This document shows positions 1-9,006 of a stretch of DNA of 64,000 nucleotides, piece after piece. Source of the DNA: JANQHO01 sp965218075 (GTDB taxonomy: Bacteria > Bacteroidota > Bacteroidia > Flavobacteriales > Schleiferiaceae); NCBI GenBank assembly GCA_965218075.1, contig CBDCJZ010000003.1, forward strand, positions 682,001 to 746,000, read 5' to 3'. The notes under the pieces are model-generated. The model was not told where the DNA came from. It saw only the letters and a program-made list of their open reading frames with translations, and made no database searches. Numbering within the stretch: the first letter of the stretch is position 1; each line of letters begins with the position of its first letter. The translations under genes and the position numbers were made by a program.

Positions 1-1238
1 CGACTATCCCTTTTTATACTGTGAGCGGCTTGACGTCTGGTCAGTCTTATCAATTTTATGTTCGGGATAGCTGTGGAGTGGGTCATGTAAGTAGCTGGGC
101 TGGTCCTGATGCTTTTACCACCCTTTCGGCCACTTTGCCCTGTCCATCCCCATCGTCATTGGGAGCTTCCAATATTACTCAGAACAGCGCTAGGCTGTCC
201 TGGGTTACAGGCGGAGCTTCTAATTGGGATTTAGAATATGGTCTTTCGGGATTTACTCTGGGAAGTGGCACTCGGATTTCCACGACTATCCCTTCTTATA
301 CTGTGAGCGGCTTGACGCCTGGAACGGATTATGATTTCTATGTTCGGGATAGCTGTGGAGTAGGTCATGTGAGTAGCTGGGCTGGTCCTCATACTTTTAC
401 CACCCTTTCGATCATTTTGCCCTGTCCAGCCCCTTCGTCATTGTTAGCTACCCAGATTACTCAGAACAGCGCTAGGCTTTGGTGGATGTCAGGTGGAACT
501 TCTACTTCTAATTGGGGTCTGGAATATGGTCTTTCGGGATTTACCCTGGGAAGTGGCACTCGGATTTCCACGACTACCCCTTCTTATACTGTGAGCGGTT
601 TGACACCTGGTCGGTCTTATCAATTTTATGTTCGGGATAGCTGTGGAGTAGGTCATGTGAGTAGCTGGGCTGGTCCTCATACTTTTAGGACTCTTGGCTG
701 TTTAGCTCCCACAGGGCTGAACCTCCACACTATTACTGAAATCACCGCTACTGTGAGCTGGACTAGCGGTGGAGCTTCGAATTGGAATATTGAGTATGGG
801 CCTATAAACTTTCCTCTGGGAAGCGGTATTTTCTTATACAATGTGTCTAGTCCTCGCATTTTAAGGGGCTTGATGCCTAACACCTTTTATGATGTCTATG
901 TACAGGACAGCTGCAATGTGGGCAATGTGAGCAATTGGACAGGACCCTTGTTTATTAAAACCGTTATTGGTATGGATGAGCTTCTCGAGCGCTCATTTCG
1001 CATTTATCCAAATCCTAGTGAAGGAGTTTTCAATCTGGAGTTTAGCTCCTCTCTCGGAGAGGATATGGAGATCCGTATCACTAATATGATGGGACAAATA
1101 GTCTTGGAAGATGAGATTGAGAGTTTCAGCGGAAGTTACAGAAAAAGGCTAGAGATGGGAGCTTATCGCAGTGGAGTATACCTATTGCAGCTGATTACTG
1201 AAAGGGCTACTGTGAACCGGCGTATTATTTTGCAGTAG
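1..1238 (+). CDS. Giant FN3-repeat surface protein with T9SS sorting tail, 3' end only
   Basis: This is the C-terminal part of a member of the same family as the five complete genes downstream; it is already in frame at base 3, so the 5' part lies outside the window. It encodes the end of one FN3 domain, two complete FN3 domains that open with CPSPSSL and CPAPSSL, a distinct last FN3 domain opening with CLAPTGL, and an ~80-residue type A T9SS sorting domain beginning SFRIYPNP and ending RRIILQ. Each FN3 copy carries the family's two cysteines, one at its start and one in the DSCG motif. The family is inferred to be exported by the Sec system, then moved across the outer membrane by T9SS and anchored or released. 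The protein is recognisable by family; its ligand is unknown. Confidence 0.9.
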   Translation, partial: TIPFYTVSGLTSGQSYQFYVRDSCGVGHVSSWAGPDAFTTLSATLPCPSPSSLGASNITQNSARLSWVTGGASNWDLEYGLSGFTLGSGTRISTTIPSYTVSGLTPGTDYDFYVRDSCGVGHVSSWAGPHTFTTLSIILPCPAPSSLLATQITQNSARLWWMSGGTSTSNWGLEYGLSGFTLGSGTRISTTTPSYTVSGLTPGRSYQFYVRDSCGVGHVSSWAGPHTFRTLGCLAPTGLNLHTITEITATVSWTSGGASNWNIEYGPINFPLGSGIFLYNVSSPRILRGLMPNTFYDVYVQDSCNVGNVSNWTGPLFIKTVIGMDELLERSFRIYPNPSEGVFNLEFSSSLGEDMEIRITNMMGQIVLEDEIESFSGSYRKRLEMGAYRSGVYLLQLITERATVNRRIILQ

Positions 1239-1303
1239 GGACTAACAAGCTTTTTCTATGGGCTGATTCTCAACGGATTTTGACGGGCTTTTATGAGTGG
1301 TTC

Positions 1304-1331
1304 CTAGAAAATGAAAAATATTCATTTCTAG
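1304..1331 (+). terminator. AT-rich 3' hairpin after giant gene 1
   Basis: The left arm CTAGAAAATGAA pairs with the right arm TTCATTTCTAG (one bulged A). The element sits about 65 bp after the stop codon and recurs at the same place behind the next four giant genes. There is no T run directly after it, so it may be an mRNA 3'-end stabilising hairpin and not an intrinsic terminator. Confidence 0.35.
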
Positions 1332-1402
1332 CATTCAATAAATATTTACTAGCGCACAATAAGTCATAAGCCTTTTTTTACTAAACGAGCCCTTATAAGC
1401 CC

Positions 1403-1432
1403 TTGTTAAAAGATTAAATTTTAGTAATATTG
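1403..1432 (+). promoter_or_regulatory. Candidate Bacteroidota promoter of giant gene 2
   Basis: TTG at 1403-1405 and TAATATTG at 1425-1432 are separated by 19 bp, which fits the Bacteroidota -33 TTG / -7 TAnnTTTG pattern with one mismatch in the -7 box. The arrangement and its 19-bp spacing are kept in all five spacers of the array. The predicted start would leave a leader of about 70 nt. Confidence 0.55.
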
Positions 1433-1449
1433 GGCTGATCTCATGTTTC

Positions 1450-1468
1450 AAAAGGCTTCGCCCTTTTT
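1450..1468 (+). promoter_or_regulatory. Leader hairpin with T run (attenuator-like) before giant gene 2
   Basis: AAAAGG pairs with CCTTTT around a 6-nt loop and is followed by one more T. It lies between the candidate promoter and the start codon. The stem is invariant among the five spacers while the loop differs, which suggests a selected RNA structure. Confidence 0.4.
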
Positions 1469-1508
1469 AATGTAAAGAAGATCTTGTTTCACTAAAAAAC
1501 ACTAAATC

Positions 1509-4500
1509 ATGAAAACTTTCAACTTAATTAATCTCTCTCTTTCTTTCCTCTTTCTTTCCTCTTTCTTTCCTCTTTCTTTAAAAGCCCAAACCTCTACTTA
1601 CGCTGTGAGTGGACCCCTCAAAGGACAAGGGCCGCTTTTAAATACGGAACGAACTAATACTACTAGTGGTGGTGGCAACGGTTGGACTGTGATTCATCCC
1701 TATAATGCCTATGGCGGTTCATCCGTCAATAGTTGGTCTTCAGCTCAAAGCATTGGCTTTCCCTTTTCTTTTTACGGAAGTCCAGCTACTCATTTTTGTG
1801 TGAGCAAAAACTACCTGTTGACCTTTGACACCACAGTTGCAGGAACCACTGTGAACAGTAGTATCACCACTGACAATACGGCTTTACCTCATGCCGGTCT
1901 TCCCAATAGCACCATCGCTTATTTTTGGGGTGGCTTTAGTCCTCCGCTTGGGAACAACGATGAAGTCCAGATGAAGATCTTTGGCACCATTCCCAATCGC
2001 CAGCTGTGGATTAAGAACTTTTCCTATAAACACGAGGCTCAGGATTACAGTTACAACTTTGTAGTTTTAGAAGAAACCACCCGTAAGATTTACGTGGTAA
2101 ATGGCTGGTGGGACAATCAAGGAGTGGGAAGCTATACAGTGGGTGTTCAGTTGAATTCCACCATTGCTGTGCAGCACTCCAGCTCTCCTAATATCAGCTC
2201 TATTAATACAAGTGGTGGTGACACTCCCTGGCCTAATGTGGACTATTACGAATTCACTCCTCGTTTCTTGGTAAACGACGATGCAGGAATTCTCAGCTTG
2301 GACGCTCCGGCTAGTAAAACTACTTTCGGTTCTCAGTCGGTTCAGGTGAGCATTAAAAATCATGGAATTAACAACCTGGACAGTGTAAGAGTGAACTGGA
2401 GTGTAGATGGAGTAGCTCAAGCCTCTCATAGCTGGACGGGGAGTCTAGCTCCGGGTGCAGTTGCTGCTGCGGTCAATGTCGGAAGCTATAATTTCACCCT
2501 GGGAAATCCCACCCTAAAGATTTGGACGAGCAATCCCAATGGCAATCCAGACAATAATACTTCAAATGACACACTGGAGGTTTCGTTCTTGGTTTGCAAT
2601 CTACTTTCAGGAGCTTATACCCTTGGCGGGACTTCCAGCGATTTTCCAAGCTTTAATTCTCTTGCTACTTTGCTCAGCACCTGCGGTGTTTCAGGTCCTG
2701 TAATCATTAAGGTAGCTCCTGGCACCTATGCGGAGCAGTTTACACTAGGGAATATCGCTGGTGTAAGCCAAAGCAATACCATTGTCATTGACGGTGGGGA
2801 TAGCTCGCTTGCTAGGCTCACTCATGACGGTTCGACAAGCAATGCCACCATGGCTTTTGACAGCACCAGCTATGTAAGCTTGAGGAATATAACTCTCGAA
2901 AACACCAAAAGATCAGCAAATGCCTGGGTAGTGCATCTTCAGAACACGGATCATATCGTCATTGATTCTTGTTTGATTAAACAGCCGGTTAATACAACAA
3001 CTGACAGAGGGGGTATAGTGGGCTCGGGTAGCTTGACCATGGCCTCTACAATTACTACGAATAAGCATTTGACCGTCTCTGACAATATCATCACAGGAGG
3101 TTACTATGGAATAGCTCTGGAAGGCAATGTAAGCGATGAAGGCAACCACATCTTGCGTAACCGCTTTATTGATATTGACTATTACGGCATTGTAGTAGTT
3201 GAACAGGACAGCCTGATGATCTCGGGCAATGTGATTGAAAATACCAATAGTAGTGGTGCCTATGACATATATTGTCTAAATATTACGGACTTTGAGATTA
3301 CAGCAAACAATTTGCTTGACTGTGGCTATGAGGGGATAGTAATTTATGGAGGCACATCCAGTGGAACAGCTCGTTCACTGATTGCCAACAATATGATTTA
3401 TGCTCCCGATGCGGCCATTAGGATGACAGGAAACAGCTCGAATGTGAATATTTATCACAACACGGCTGTGGGTCTTCCCGCTATGGAGTTTACTGGCAGG
3501 AACCATTCTAATATGAGTCTCTACAACAACATTTTCAGTAACCCAAATGGAGTAGCTTTAGATGCTTCAGTGAGCTTGCCATCGACCATTGATATCGACT
3601 ACAACCTTTATCAATATCAGCTAAGCGGGAATATCGCACGGGATGGCTCTACGTATGCAAACTTAGCCGCTTGGCAAGCAGCTAAGCCTGCACTCAATCA
3701 GAATTCTGTGGAGGGTAACCCGCTATTTGTAAAGGCAACATCTCCTGCCGATTTGCATCTAATAGGCATTTTGGCCAATGATACAGGTGATAATTCTGTG
3801 GGTATTAAAGTCGATATTGATGGAGATTCTCGCCCACTTCCGCCTTCGACAAAGGTGGATATCGGCGCTGACGAATACCATCTGCCAACTTGTTTGTATT
3901 CATCAGGGCTTTCCGCCTCAGTTAGGAGTGCGTCGGCAGCCAGCTTGAGCTGGACCACAGGCGGAGCTTTAAATTGGAATATCGAATATGGACCTCAAGG
4001 CTTTATTCCAGGCTCGGGAACTTTTGTGTACAATGTTCTTAATCCTTATATTTTAACAGGTTTAAATCCCGGCATCAATTATGATTTCTACGTACAGGAC
4101 AGTTGTGGTATAGGCGATGTGAGCGTCTGGAGTGGTCTTTTTTCCTTTGCTACGTCCTGCTCTTCTTTATCTGCTGCTACTTTGCCCCTAATGGAAGACT
4201 TTGAGTCTTTATCTGGCACCTTTCAGCGAGACACACTGGTGTTCTGCGGTTTTACCTACGAGTGGAGCTATGAGACTTCCCATGCCAACCTAGGTCGTTT
4301 GAGGTTTGCCGTATCACGCTGTGCTAACAATGGAAATTCAGCTGCAACCTTGGATAAAAGTACGGGAGGAAGCGCAACGGCTATCAATTATCTGATCCTA
4401 ACGGCTAACTTGAGCAATTACAGTACTTCGAGTCTTCTGGTGTTAGAATTCGATTATATACATCACGGAGAAGGAAGTCATGCTAATGACAGAGTATGGA

Positions 4501-7500
4501 TACGAGGCAGCAGCACAGATGCCTGGGTGCAAATTTACGATCTATATGCCAATCAGAACATACCCGGGTACTACAAAGCAGTGAGAGGTTTAGACGTTGA
4601 CTCTATCCTCGCAAATGCCACTCCTCCCCAAAAAGTCTCTTCTACTTTTCAAGTCCGCTTTGGACAAGAAGATTATGGTTCTACTTTTTGTTCTAGCCAT
4701 GGTAACCGTGCAAGCAATGATGGCTATTCTTTTGATGACATTGTTATTTGGGAGGAACGGTGTCCCTATCCTTCATCTTTGATGGCAGGCAACATTACAG
4801 ACAGCTCCGCTACTCTCTCATGGACAACAGGTGGTGCTTCTAATTGGAACTTGGAATATGGTGGAGCAGGCTTTACCCCAGGAACAGGTAATTTCTTATA
4901 TAATGTGTCTAATCCTCATATTTTAAGTGGACTATCACCTAATACGGACTATGAGTTTTACGTACAAGACAGCTGTGGGGTGGACACTGTAAGTATATGG
5001 GCAAGACCTGTTTTCTTTGGTACTAGCTGCGTTCCTTTTACTTTATCTGCTGCTACTTTGCCGATTGTCGAAGATTTTGAGTCAGCATCTGGTACTTATC
5101 AGCGAAACCGAAATGTGCTTTGTTATCCTACCTATAAATGGAGCTATGAGACCTCCTTTGCTGATGAAGGTCGTTTGAGGTTTGCCGTATTGGGCTTTGC
5201 CAACAATGGAAACTCGGCAGCTACCTTGGATAACTCCGTCTTTGGCAGTGCCTTAATAACCAACTACTTGATCCTAACAGCTGATTTGAGCAATTACAGC
5301 AGTTCGAGTGCTCTGGAGTTGGAATTCAGCTATATGCACCACCGAGAACATCCTCATCCCAATGATAAGGTATGGATACGGGGTAGGGATACAGATGCCT
5401 GGATACAAATCTATGATCTGTATGCCAATCAGGGCGCAGCAGGCATCTATAATCAATCAGGTAATTGGCTAGACATTGATGCTATCCTCGCAAATGCCAC
5501 CCCTCCTCAAAGAGTCTCTTCTACTTTTCAGCTTCGTTTTGGTCAAGAGGATATTTTTAGGGCTAATAATACCACTACTAATGCCGGCTATTCTTTTGAT
5601 GACATTGTTATTTGGGAGGAACGGTGTCCCTATCCTTCATCTTTGATGGCAAGCAACATTACAGACAGCTCCGCTACTCTCTCATGGACAACAGGTAGCG
5701 CTTCTAATTGGAACTTGGAATATGGTAGAGCAGGCTTTACCCCAGGAACAGGTAATTTCTTATATAATGTGTCTAATCCTCATATTTTAAGTGGACTATC
5801 ACCTAACACTGACTATGAGTTTCATGTACAAGACAGCTGTAGGGTGGATACTGTAAGTATATGGGCAAGACCGGGTTTCTTTGGTACTAGCTGCGTTTCT
5901 TTATCTCCTGCTACTCTGCCCCTAATAGAAGACTTTGAGTCCTTATCTGGCACTTTTCAGCAAGACGCAGTGGTGTTTTGTGTTCCCACCTACAAATGGA
6001 GCTATGAGACCTCCCTTGCCAGCGATGGTCGCCTGAGATTTTCTGTGCCGGGCTTTGCCAATAATGGAAGCTCAGCAGCTACCTTGGATAGAGTGTTAGT
6101 GTCATTAGGAGGTACAGTTACCAATTATTTGATCCTAACAGCTGATTTGAGCCATTACAGCAATTCGAATGCCCTGGAGCTGGAATTCAGCTATATGCAT
6201 CACGCAGAAGAAAGCCATCCTAATGACAGCGTATGGATACGGGGCAGCAACACAGATGCCTGGATGCAAATTTACGATCTATATACCAATCAGGACACAG
6301 CAGGCGTCTACAATCAGGTGATTGGCTTAGACATTGACTCTATCCTCGCAAATGCTACCCCTCCTCAAAGAGTCTCTTCTACTTTTCAAGTCCGCTTTGG
6401 ACAAGAAGATACTAATCCCGCTACTTCCCCCACAGCAACTGACGGCTATTCTTTTGATGACATTGCCATTCGGGAAACCTGTCCAAGCCCCACCAACCTA
6501 ACAGCTACCAATATTACTCAAACCAACGCTACGCTCTCCTGGGTTGCTGGCGGGGCTTCTAATTGGGATTTAGAATATGGCCTTTCGGGGTTTACTCTGG
6601 GAAGTGGCACTCAGATTCACACGACCATCCCTTCTTATACTGTGAGCGGCTTGACATCTGGAATGGGTTATGATTTCTATGTTCGGAGTAGTTGTGGGCT
6701 GAGCCATGCGAGTAGCTGGGCCGGTCCTTATACTTTTACCACTCTTTCAGCCACTTTGCCCTGTCCATCCCCATCGTCTTTGGGAGCTACCCAGATTACT
6801 CAGATCAACGCCAGGCTGTCGTGGATGTCAGGTGGGACTTCTACTTCTAATTGGAACTTGGAATGGGGTACAGTTAATTTTGCTCTGGGAAGCGGTAATT
6901 TCTTACCTAATGTTGCACCTATTCACTATACTTTAAGCGGTCTAATTCCCGGCACCTCTTATCAATTCTATGTTCGGGATAGCTGTGGAGTGGGTCATGT
7001 GAGTAGCTGGGCCGGTCCTTATACTTTTACCACTCTTTCGACCTCTTTGCCCTGTCCATCCCCATCGTCATTGTTGGCTACCCATATTACTCAGACCAAC
7101 GCCAGGCTGTCCTGGGTTACAGGCGGGGCTTCTAATTGGGATGTGGAATATGGTCTTTCGGGATTTACTCTGGGAAGTGGCACTCAAATTTCCACGACTA
7201 CCCCTTCTTATACTGTGAGCGGCTTGACACCTGGTCAGTCTTATCAATTTTATGTTCGGGATAGCTGTGGAGTAGGTCATGTGAGTAGCTGGGCAGGTCC
7301 TCATGCTTTTATCACCCTTTCAGCCACTTTGCCCTGTCCATCCCCATCGTCATTGTTGGCTACCCAGATTACTCAGACCAGTGCCAGGCTCTCCTGGGTT
7401 ACGGGTGGGGCTTCTAATTGGGATGTGGAATATGGTCTTTCGGGATTTACTCTGGGACAGGGCACTCGGATTTCCACAACTACCCCTTCTTATGCTGTGA

Positions 7501-8714
7501 GCGGCTTGACGCCTGGTCAGTCTTATCAATTTTATGTTCGGGATAGCTGTGGGGTAGGTCATGTGAGTAGCTGGGCTGGTCCTGATGCTTTTACCATCCT
7601 TTCAGCCACTTTGCCCTGCCCATCCCCATCATTATTGGGAACTTCCAATATTACTCAGACCAGCGCCAGGCTTTGGTGGATGTCAGGCGGGGCTTCTAAT
7701 TGGGATGTGGAATATGGTCTTTCGGGATTTACTCTGGGAAGTGGAACTCGGATTTCCACGACTACCCCTTCCTATACTGTGAGCGGCTTGACGTCTGGAA
7801 CGGATTATGATTTCTATGTTCGGGATAGCTGTGGAGTAGGTCATGTGAGTAGCTGGGCGGGTCCTTATACTTTTATCACCCTTTCAGCCACTTTGCCCTG
7901 TCCATCCCCATCGTCATTGTTGGCTACCCAGATTACTCAGACCAGCGCCAGGCTTTGGTGGATGTCAGGTGGGACTTCTACTTCTAATTGGGATTTAGAA
8001 TATGGTCTTTCGGGATTTACTCTGGGAAGTGGCACTCGGATTTCCACGACTACCCCTTCTTATACTGTGAGCGGTTTGACACCTGGTCGGTCTTATCAAT
8101 TTTATGTTCGGGATAGCTGTGGGGTAGGTCATGTGAGTAGCTGGGTGGGTCCTCATACTTTTAGGACTCTTGGCTGTTTAGCTCCCACAGGGCTGAAGCT
8201 CGATATCATTACTGAAATCATCGCTACTGTGAGCTGGACTAGCGGTGGAGCTTCCAATTGGAATATTGAGTATGGGCCTATAAACTTCCCTCTGGGAGGC
8301 GGTATTTTCTTATACAATGTGTCTAGTCCTCGCATTTTAAGGGGCTTGATGCCTAACACCTTTTATGATGTCTATGTACAGGACAGTTGCAATGTGGGCA
8401 ATGTGAGCAATTGGGTAGGTCCCTTGTCTATTAAAACCATTATTGGTATAGATGAGCTTCTCGAGCGCTCATTTCGCATTTATCCAAATCCTAGTGAAGG
8501 AGTTTTCAAGCTGGAGTTTAGCTCCTCTCTCGGAGAGGATATGGAGATCCGTATCACTAATATGATGGGACAAATAGTCTTGGAAGATGAGATTGAGAGT
8601 TTCAGCGGAAGCTACAGAAAAAGGCTGGAGATGGGAGCTTATCGCAGTGGAGTATACCTATTGCAGCTGATTACTGAAAAGGCTACTGTGAACCGGTGTA
8701 TTATTTTGCAGTAG
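1509..8714 (+). CDS. Giant mosaic T9SS-secreted surface protein (2401 aa), giant gene 2
   Basis: This is the longest member of the array. Approximate layout: signal peptide 1-27 ending in LKAQ; an N-terminal globular domain with SWSSAQSIGFPFSFYGS to about 250; a CARDB-like beta-sandwich 255-360; a right-handed beta-helix 365-790; then FN3, MAM-like, FN3, MAM-like, FN3, MAM-like (about 794-1655); seven FN3 domains (1657-2312); and a type A T9SS sorting domain from about 2321 with SFRIYPNP. MAM-like units are recognised by EDFE, TYKWSYETS and DGYSFDDI. The ATG is the only plausible start, because it precedes the signal peptide. The domain set points to a cell-surface adhesin or carbohydrate/protein-binding protein; no catalytic motif was recognised in the beta-helix. 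DNA near-identity with its neighbours indicates ongoing recombination. Family assignment is firm; function is inferred. Confidence 0.93.
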   Translation: MKTFNLINLSLSFLFLSSFFPLSLKAQTSTYAVSGPLKGQGPLLNTERTNTTSGGGNGWTVIHPYNAYGGSSVNSWSSAQSIGFPFSFYGSPATHFCVSKNYLLTFDTTVAGTTVNSSITTDNTALPHAGLPNSTIAYFWGGFSPPLGNNDEVQMKIFGTIPNRQLWIKNFSYKHEAQDYSYNFVVLEETTRKIYVVNGWWDNQGVGSYTVGVQLNSTIAVQHSSSPNISSINTSGGDTPWPNVDYYEFTPRFLVNDDAGILSLDAPASKTTFGSQSVQVSIKNHGINNLDSVRVNWSVDGVAQASHSWTGSLAPGAVAAAVNVGSYNFTLGNPTLKIWTSNPNGNPDNNTSNDTLEVSFLVCNLLSGAYTLGGTSSDFPSFNSLATLLSTCGVSGPVIIKVAPGTYAEQFTLGNIAGVSQSNTIVIDGGDSSLARLTHDGSTSNATMAFDSTSYVSLRNITLENTKRSANAWVVHLQNTDHIVIDSCLIKQPVNTTTDRGGIVGSGSLTMASTITTNKHLTVSDNIITGGYYGIALEGNVSDEGNHILRNRFIDIDYYGIVVVEQDSLMISGNVIENTNSSGAYDIYCLNITDFEITANNLLDCGYEGIVIYGGTSSGTARSLIANNMIYAPDAAIRMTGNSSNVNIYHNTAVGLPAMEFTGRNHSNMSLYNNIFSNPNGVALDASVSLPSTIDIDYNLYQYQLSGNIARDGSTYANLAAWQAAKPALNQNSVEGNPLFVKATSPADLHLIGILANDTGDNSVGIKVDIDGDSRPLPPSTKVDIGADEYHLPTCLYSSGLSASVRSASAASLSWTTGGALNWNIEYGPQGFIPGSGTFVYNVLNPYILTGLNPGINYDFYVQDSCGIGDVSVWSGLFSFATSCSSLSAATLPLMEDFESLSGTFQRDTLVFCGFTYEWSYETSHANLGRLRFAVSRCANNGNSAATLDKSTGGSATAINYLILTANLSNYSTSSLLVLEFDYIHHGEGSHANDRVWIRGSSTDAWVQIYDLYANQNIPGYYKAVRGLDVDSILANATPPQKVSSTFQVRFGQEDYGSTFCSSHGNRASNDGYSFDDIVIWEERCPYPSSLMAGNITDSSATLSWTTGGASNWNLEYGGAGFTPGTGNFLYNVSNPHILSGLSPNTDYEFYVQDSCGVDTVSIWARPVFFGTSCVPFTLSAATLPIVEDFESASGTYQRNRNVLCYPTYKWSYETSFADEGRLRFAVLGFANNGNSAATLDNSVFGSALITNYLILTADLSNYSSSSALELEFSYMHHREHPHPNDKVWIRGRDTDAWIQIYDLYANQGAAGIYNQSGNWLDIDAILANATPPQRVSSTFQLRFGQEDIFRANNTTTNAGYSFDDIVIWEERCPYPSSLMASNITDSSATLSWTTGSASNWNLEYGRAGFTPGTGNFLYNVSNPHILSGLSPNTDYEFHVQDSCRVDTVSIWARPGFFGTSCVSLSPATLPLIEDFESLSGTFQQDAVVFCVPTYKWSYETSLASDGRLRFSVPGFANNGSSAATLDRVLVSLGGTVTNYLILTADLSHYSNSNALELEFSYMHHAEESHPNDSVWIRGSNTDAWMQIYDLYTNQDTAGVYNQVIGLDIDSILANATPPQRVSSTFQVRFGQEDTNPATSPTATDGYSFDDIAIRETCPSPTNLTATNITQTNATLSWVAGGASNWDLEYGLSGFTLGSGTQIHTTIPSYTVSGLTSGMGYDFYVRSSCGLSHASSWAGPYTFTTLSATLPCPSPSSLGATQITQINARLSWMSGGTSTSNWNLEWGTVNFALGSGNFLPNVAPIHYTLSGLIPGTSYQFYVRDSCGVGHVSSWAGPYTFTTLSTSLPCPSPSSLLATHITQTNARLSWVTGGASNWDVEYGLSGFTLGSGTQISTTTPSYTVSGLTPGQSYQFYVRDSCGVGHVSSWAGPHAFITLSATLPCPSPSSLLATQITQTSARLSWVTGGASNWDVEYGLSGFTLGQGTRISTTTPSYAVSGLTPGQSYQFYVRDSCGVGHVSSWAGPDAFTILSATLPCPSPSLLGTSNITQTSARLWWMSGGASNWDVEYGLSGFTLGSGTRISTTTPSYTVSGLTSGTDYDFYVRDSCGVGHVSSWAGPYTFITLSATLPCPSPSSLLATQITQTSARLWWMSGGTSTSNWDLEYGLSGFTLGSGTRISTTTPSYTVSGLTPGRSYQFYVRDSCGVGHVSSWVGPHTFRTLGCLAPTGLKLDIITEIIATVSWTSGGASNWNIEYGPINFPLGGGIFLYNVSSPRILRGLMPNTFYDVYVQDSCNVGNVSNWVGPLSIKTIIGIDELLERSFRIYPNPSEGVFKLEFSSSLGEDMEIRITNMMGQIVLEDEIESFSGSYRKRLEMGAYRSGVYLLQLITEKATVNRCIILQ
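1537..1579 (+). repeat. 11-bp tandem repeat in signal-peptide codons of giant gene 2
   Basis: There are 3.9 copies of CTCTTTCTTTC, starting 28 bp after the A of the ATG. The repeat encodes the hydrophobic core of the signal peptide. Since 11 is not divisible by 3, adding one unit puts TAA directly after the repeat, and losing one leads to a stop about 20-25 codons later. The repeat itself is open in every frame and reads as the same hydrophobic peptide, cyclically permuted. Confidence 0.9.
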
Positions 8715-8779
8715 GGACTAACAAGCTTTTTCTATGAGCTGATTCTCAACGGATTTCGACGGGCTTTTATGAGTGGTTC

Positions 8780-8807
8780 CTAGAAAATGAAAAATATCCA
8801 TTTCTAG
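8780..8807 (+). terminator. AT-rich 3' hairpin after giant gene 2
   Basis: This is the same CTAGAAAATG / CATTTCTAG inverted repeat as behind giant gene 1, with one extra mismatch in the right arm (TCCATTTCTAG). It is a candidate mRNA 3' structure. Confidence 0.35.
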
Positions 8808-8898
8808 CATTCAATAAATATTTACTAGCGCACAATAAGTTATGCTTGGCGTACAGTAAGTCATAAGCCTCTTTTACTAAACGATCCCTTATAAGCCC

Positions 8899-8928
8899 TT
8901 GTTAAAAGATTAAATTTTAGTAATATTG
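8899..8928 (+). promoter_or_regulatory. Candidate Bacteroidota promoter of giant gene 3
   Basis: TTG at 8899-8901, a 19-bp spacer and TAATATTG at 8921-8928 are identical in layout to the other spacers of the array. Confidence 0.55.
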
Positions 8929-8946
8929 GGCTGATCTGTATGTTTC

Positions 8947-8966
8947 AAAAGGCTTTACCCTTTTTT
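8947..8966 (+). promoter_or_regulatory. Leader hairpin with T run before giant gene 3
   Basis: AAAAGG and CCTTTT flank the loop CTTTAC, followed by two more T residues. The loop differs from spacer 1 (CTTCGC) while the stem is unchanged. Confidence 0.4.
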
Positions 8967-9006
8967 AATGTAAAGAAGATCTTGTTTCACTAAAAAACAC
9001 TAAATC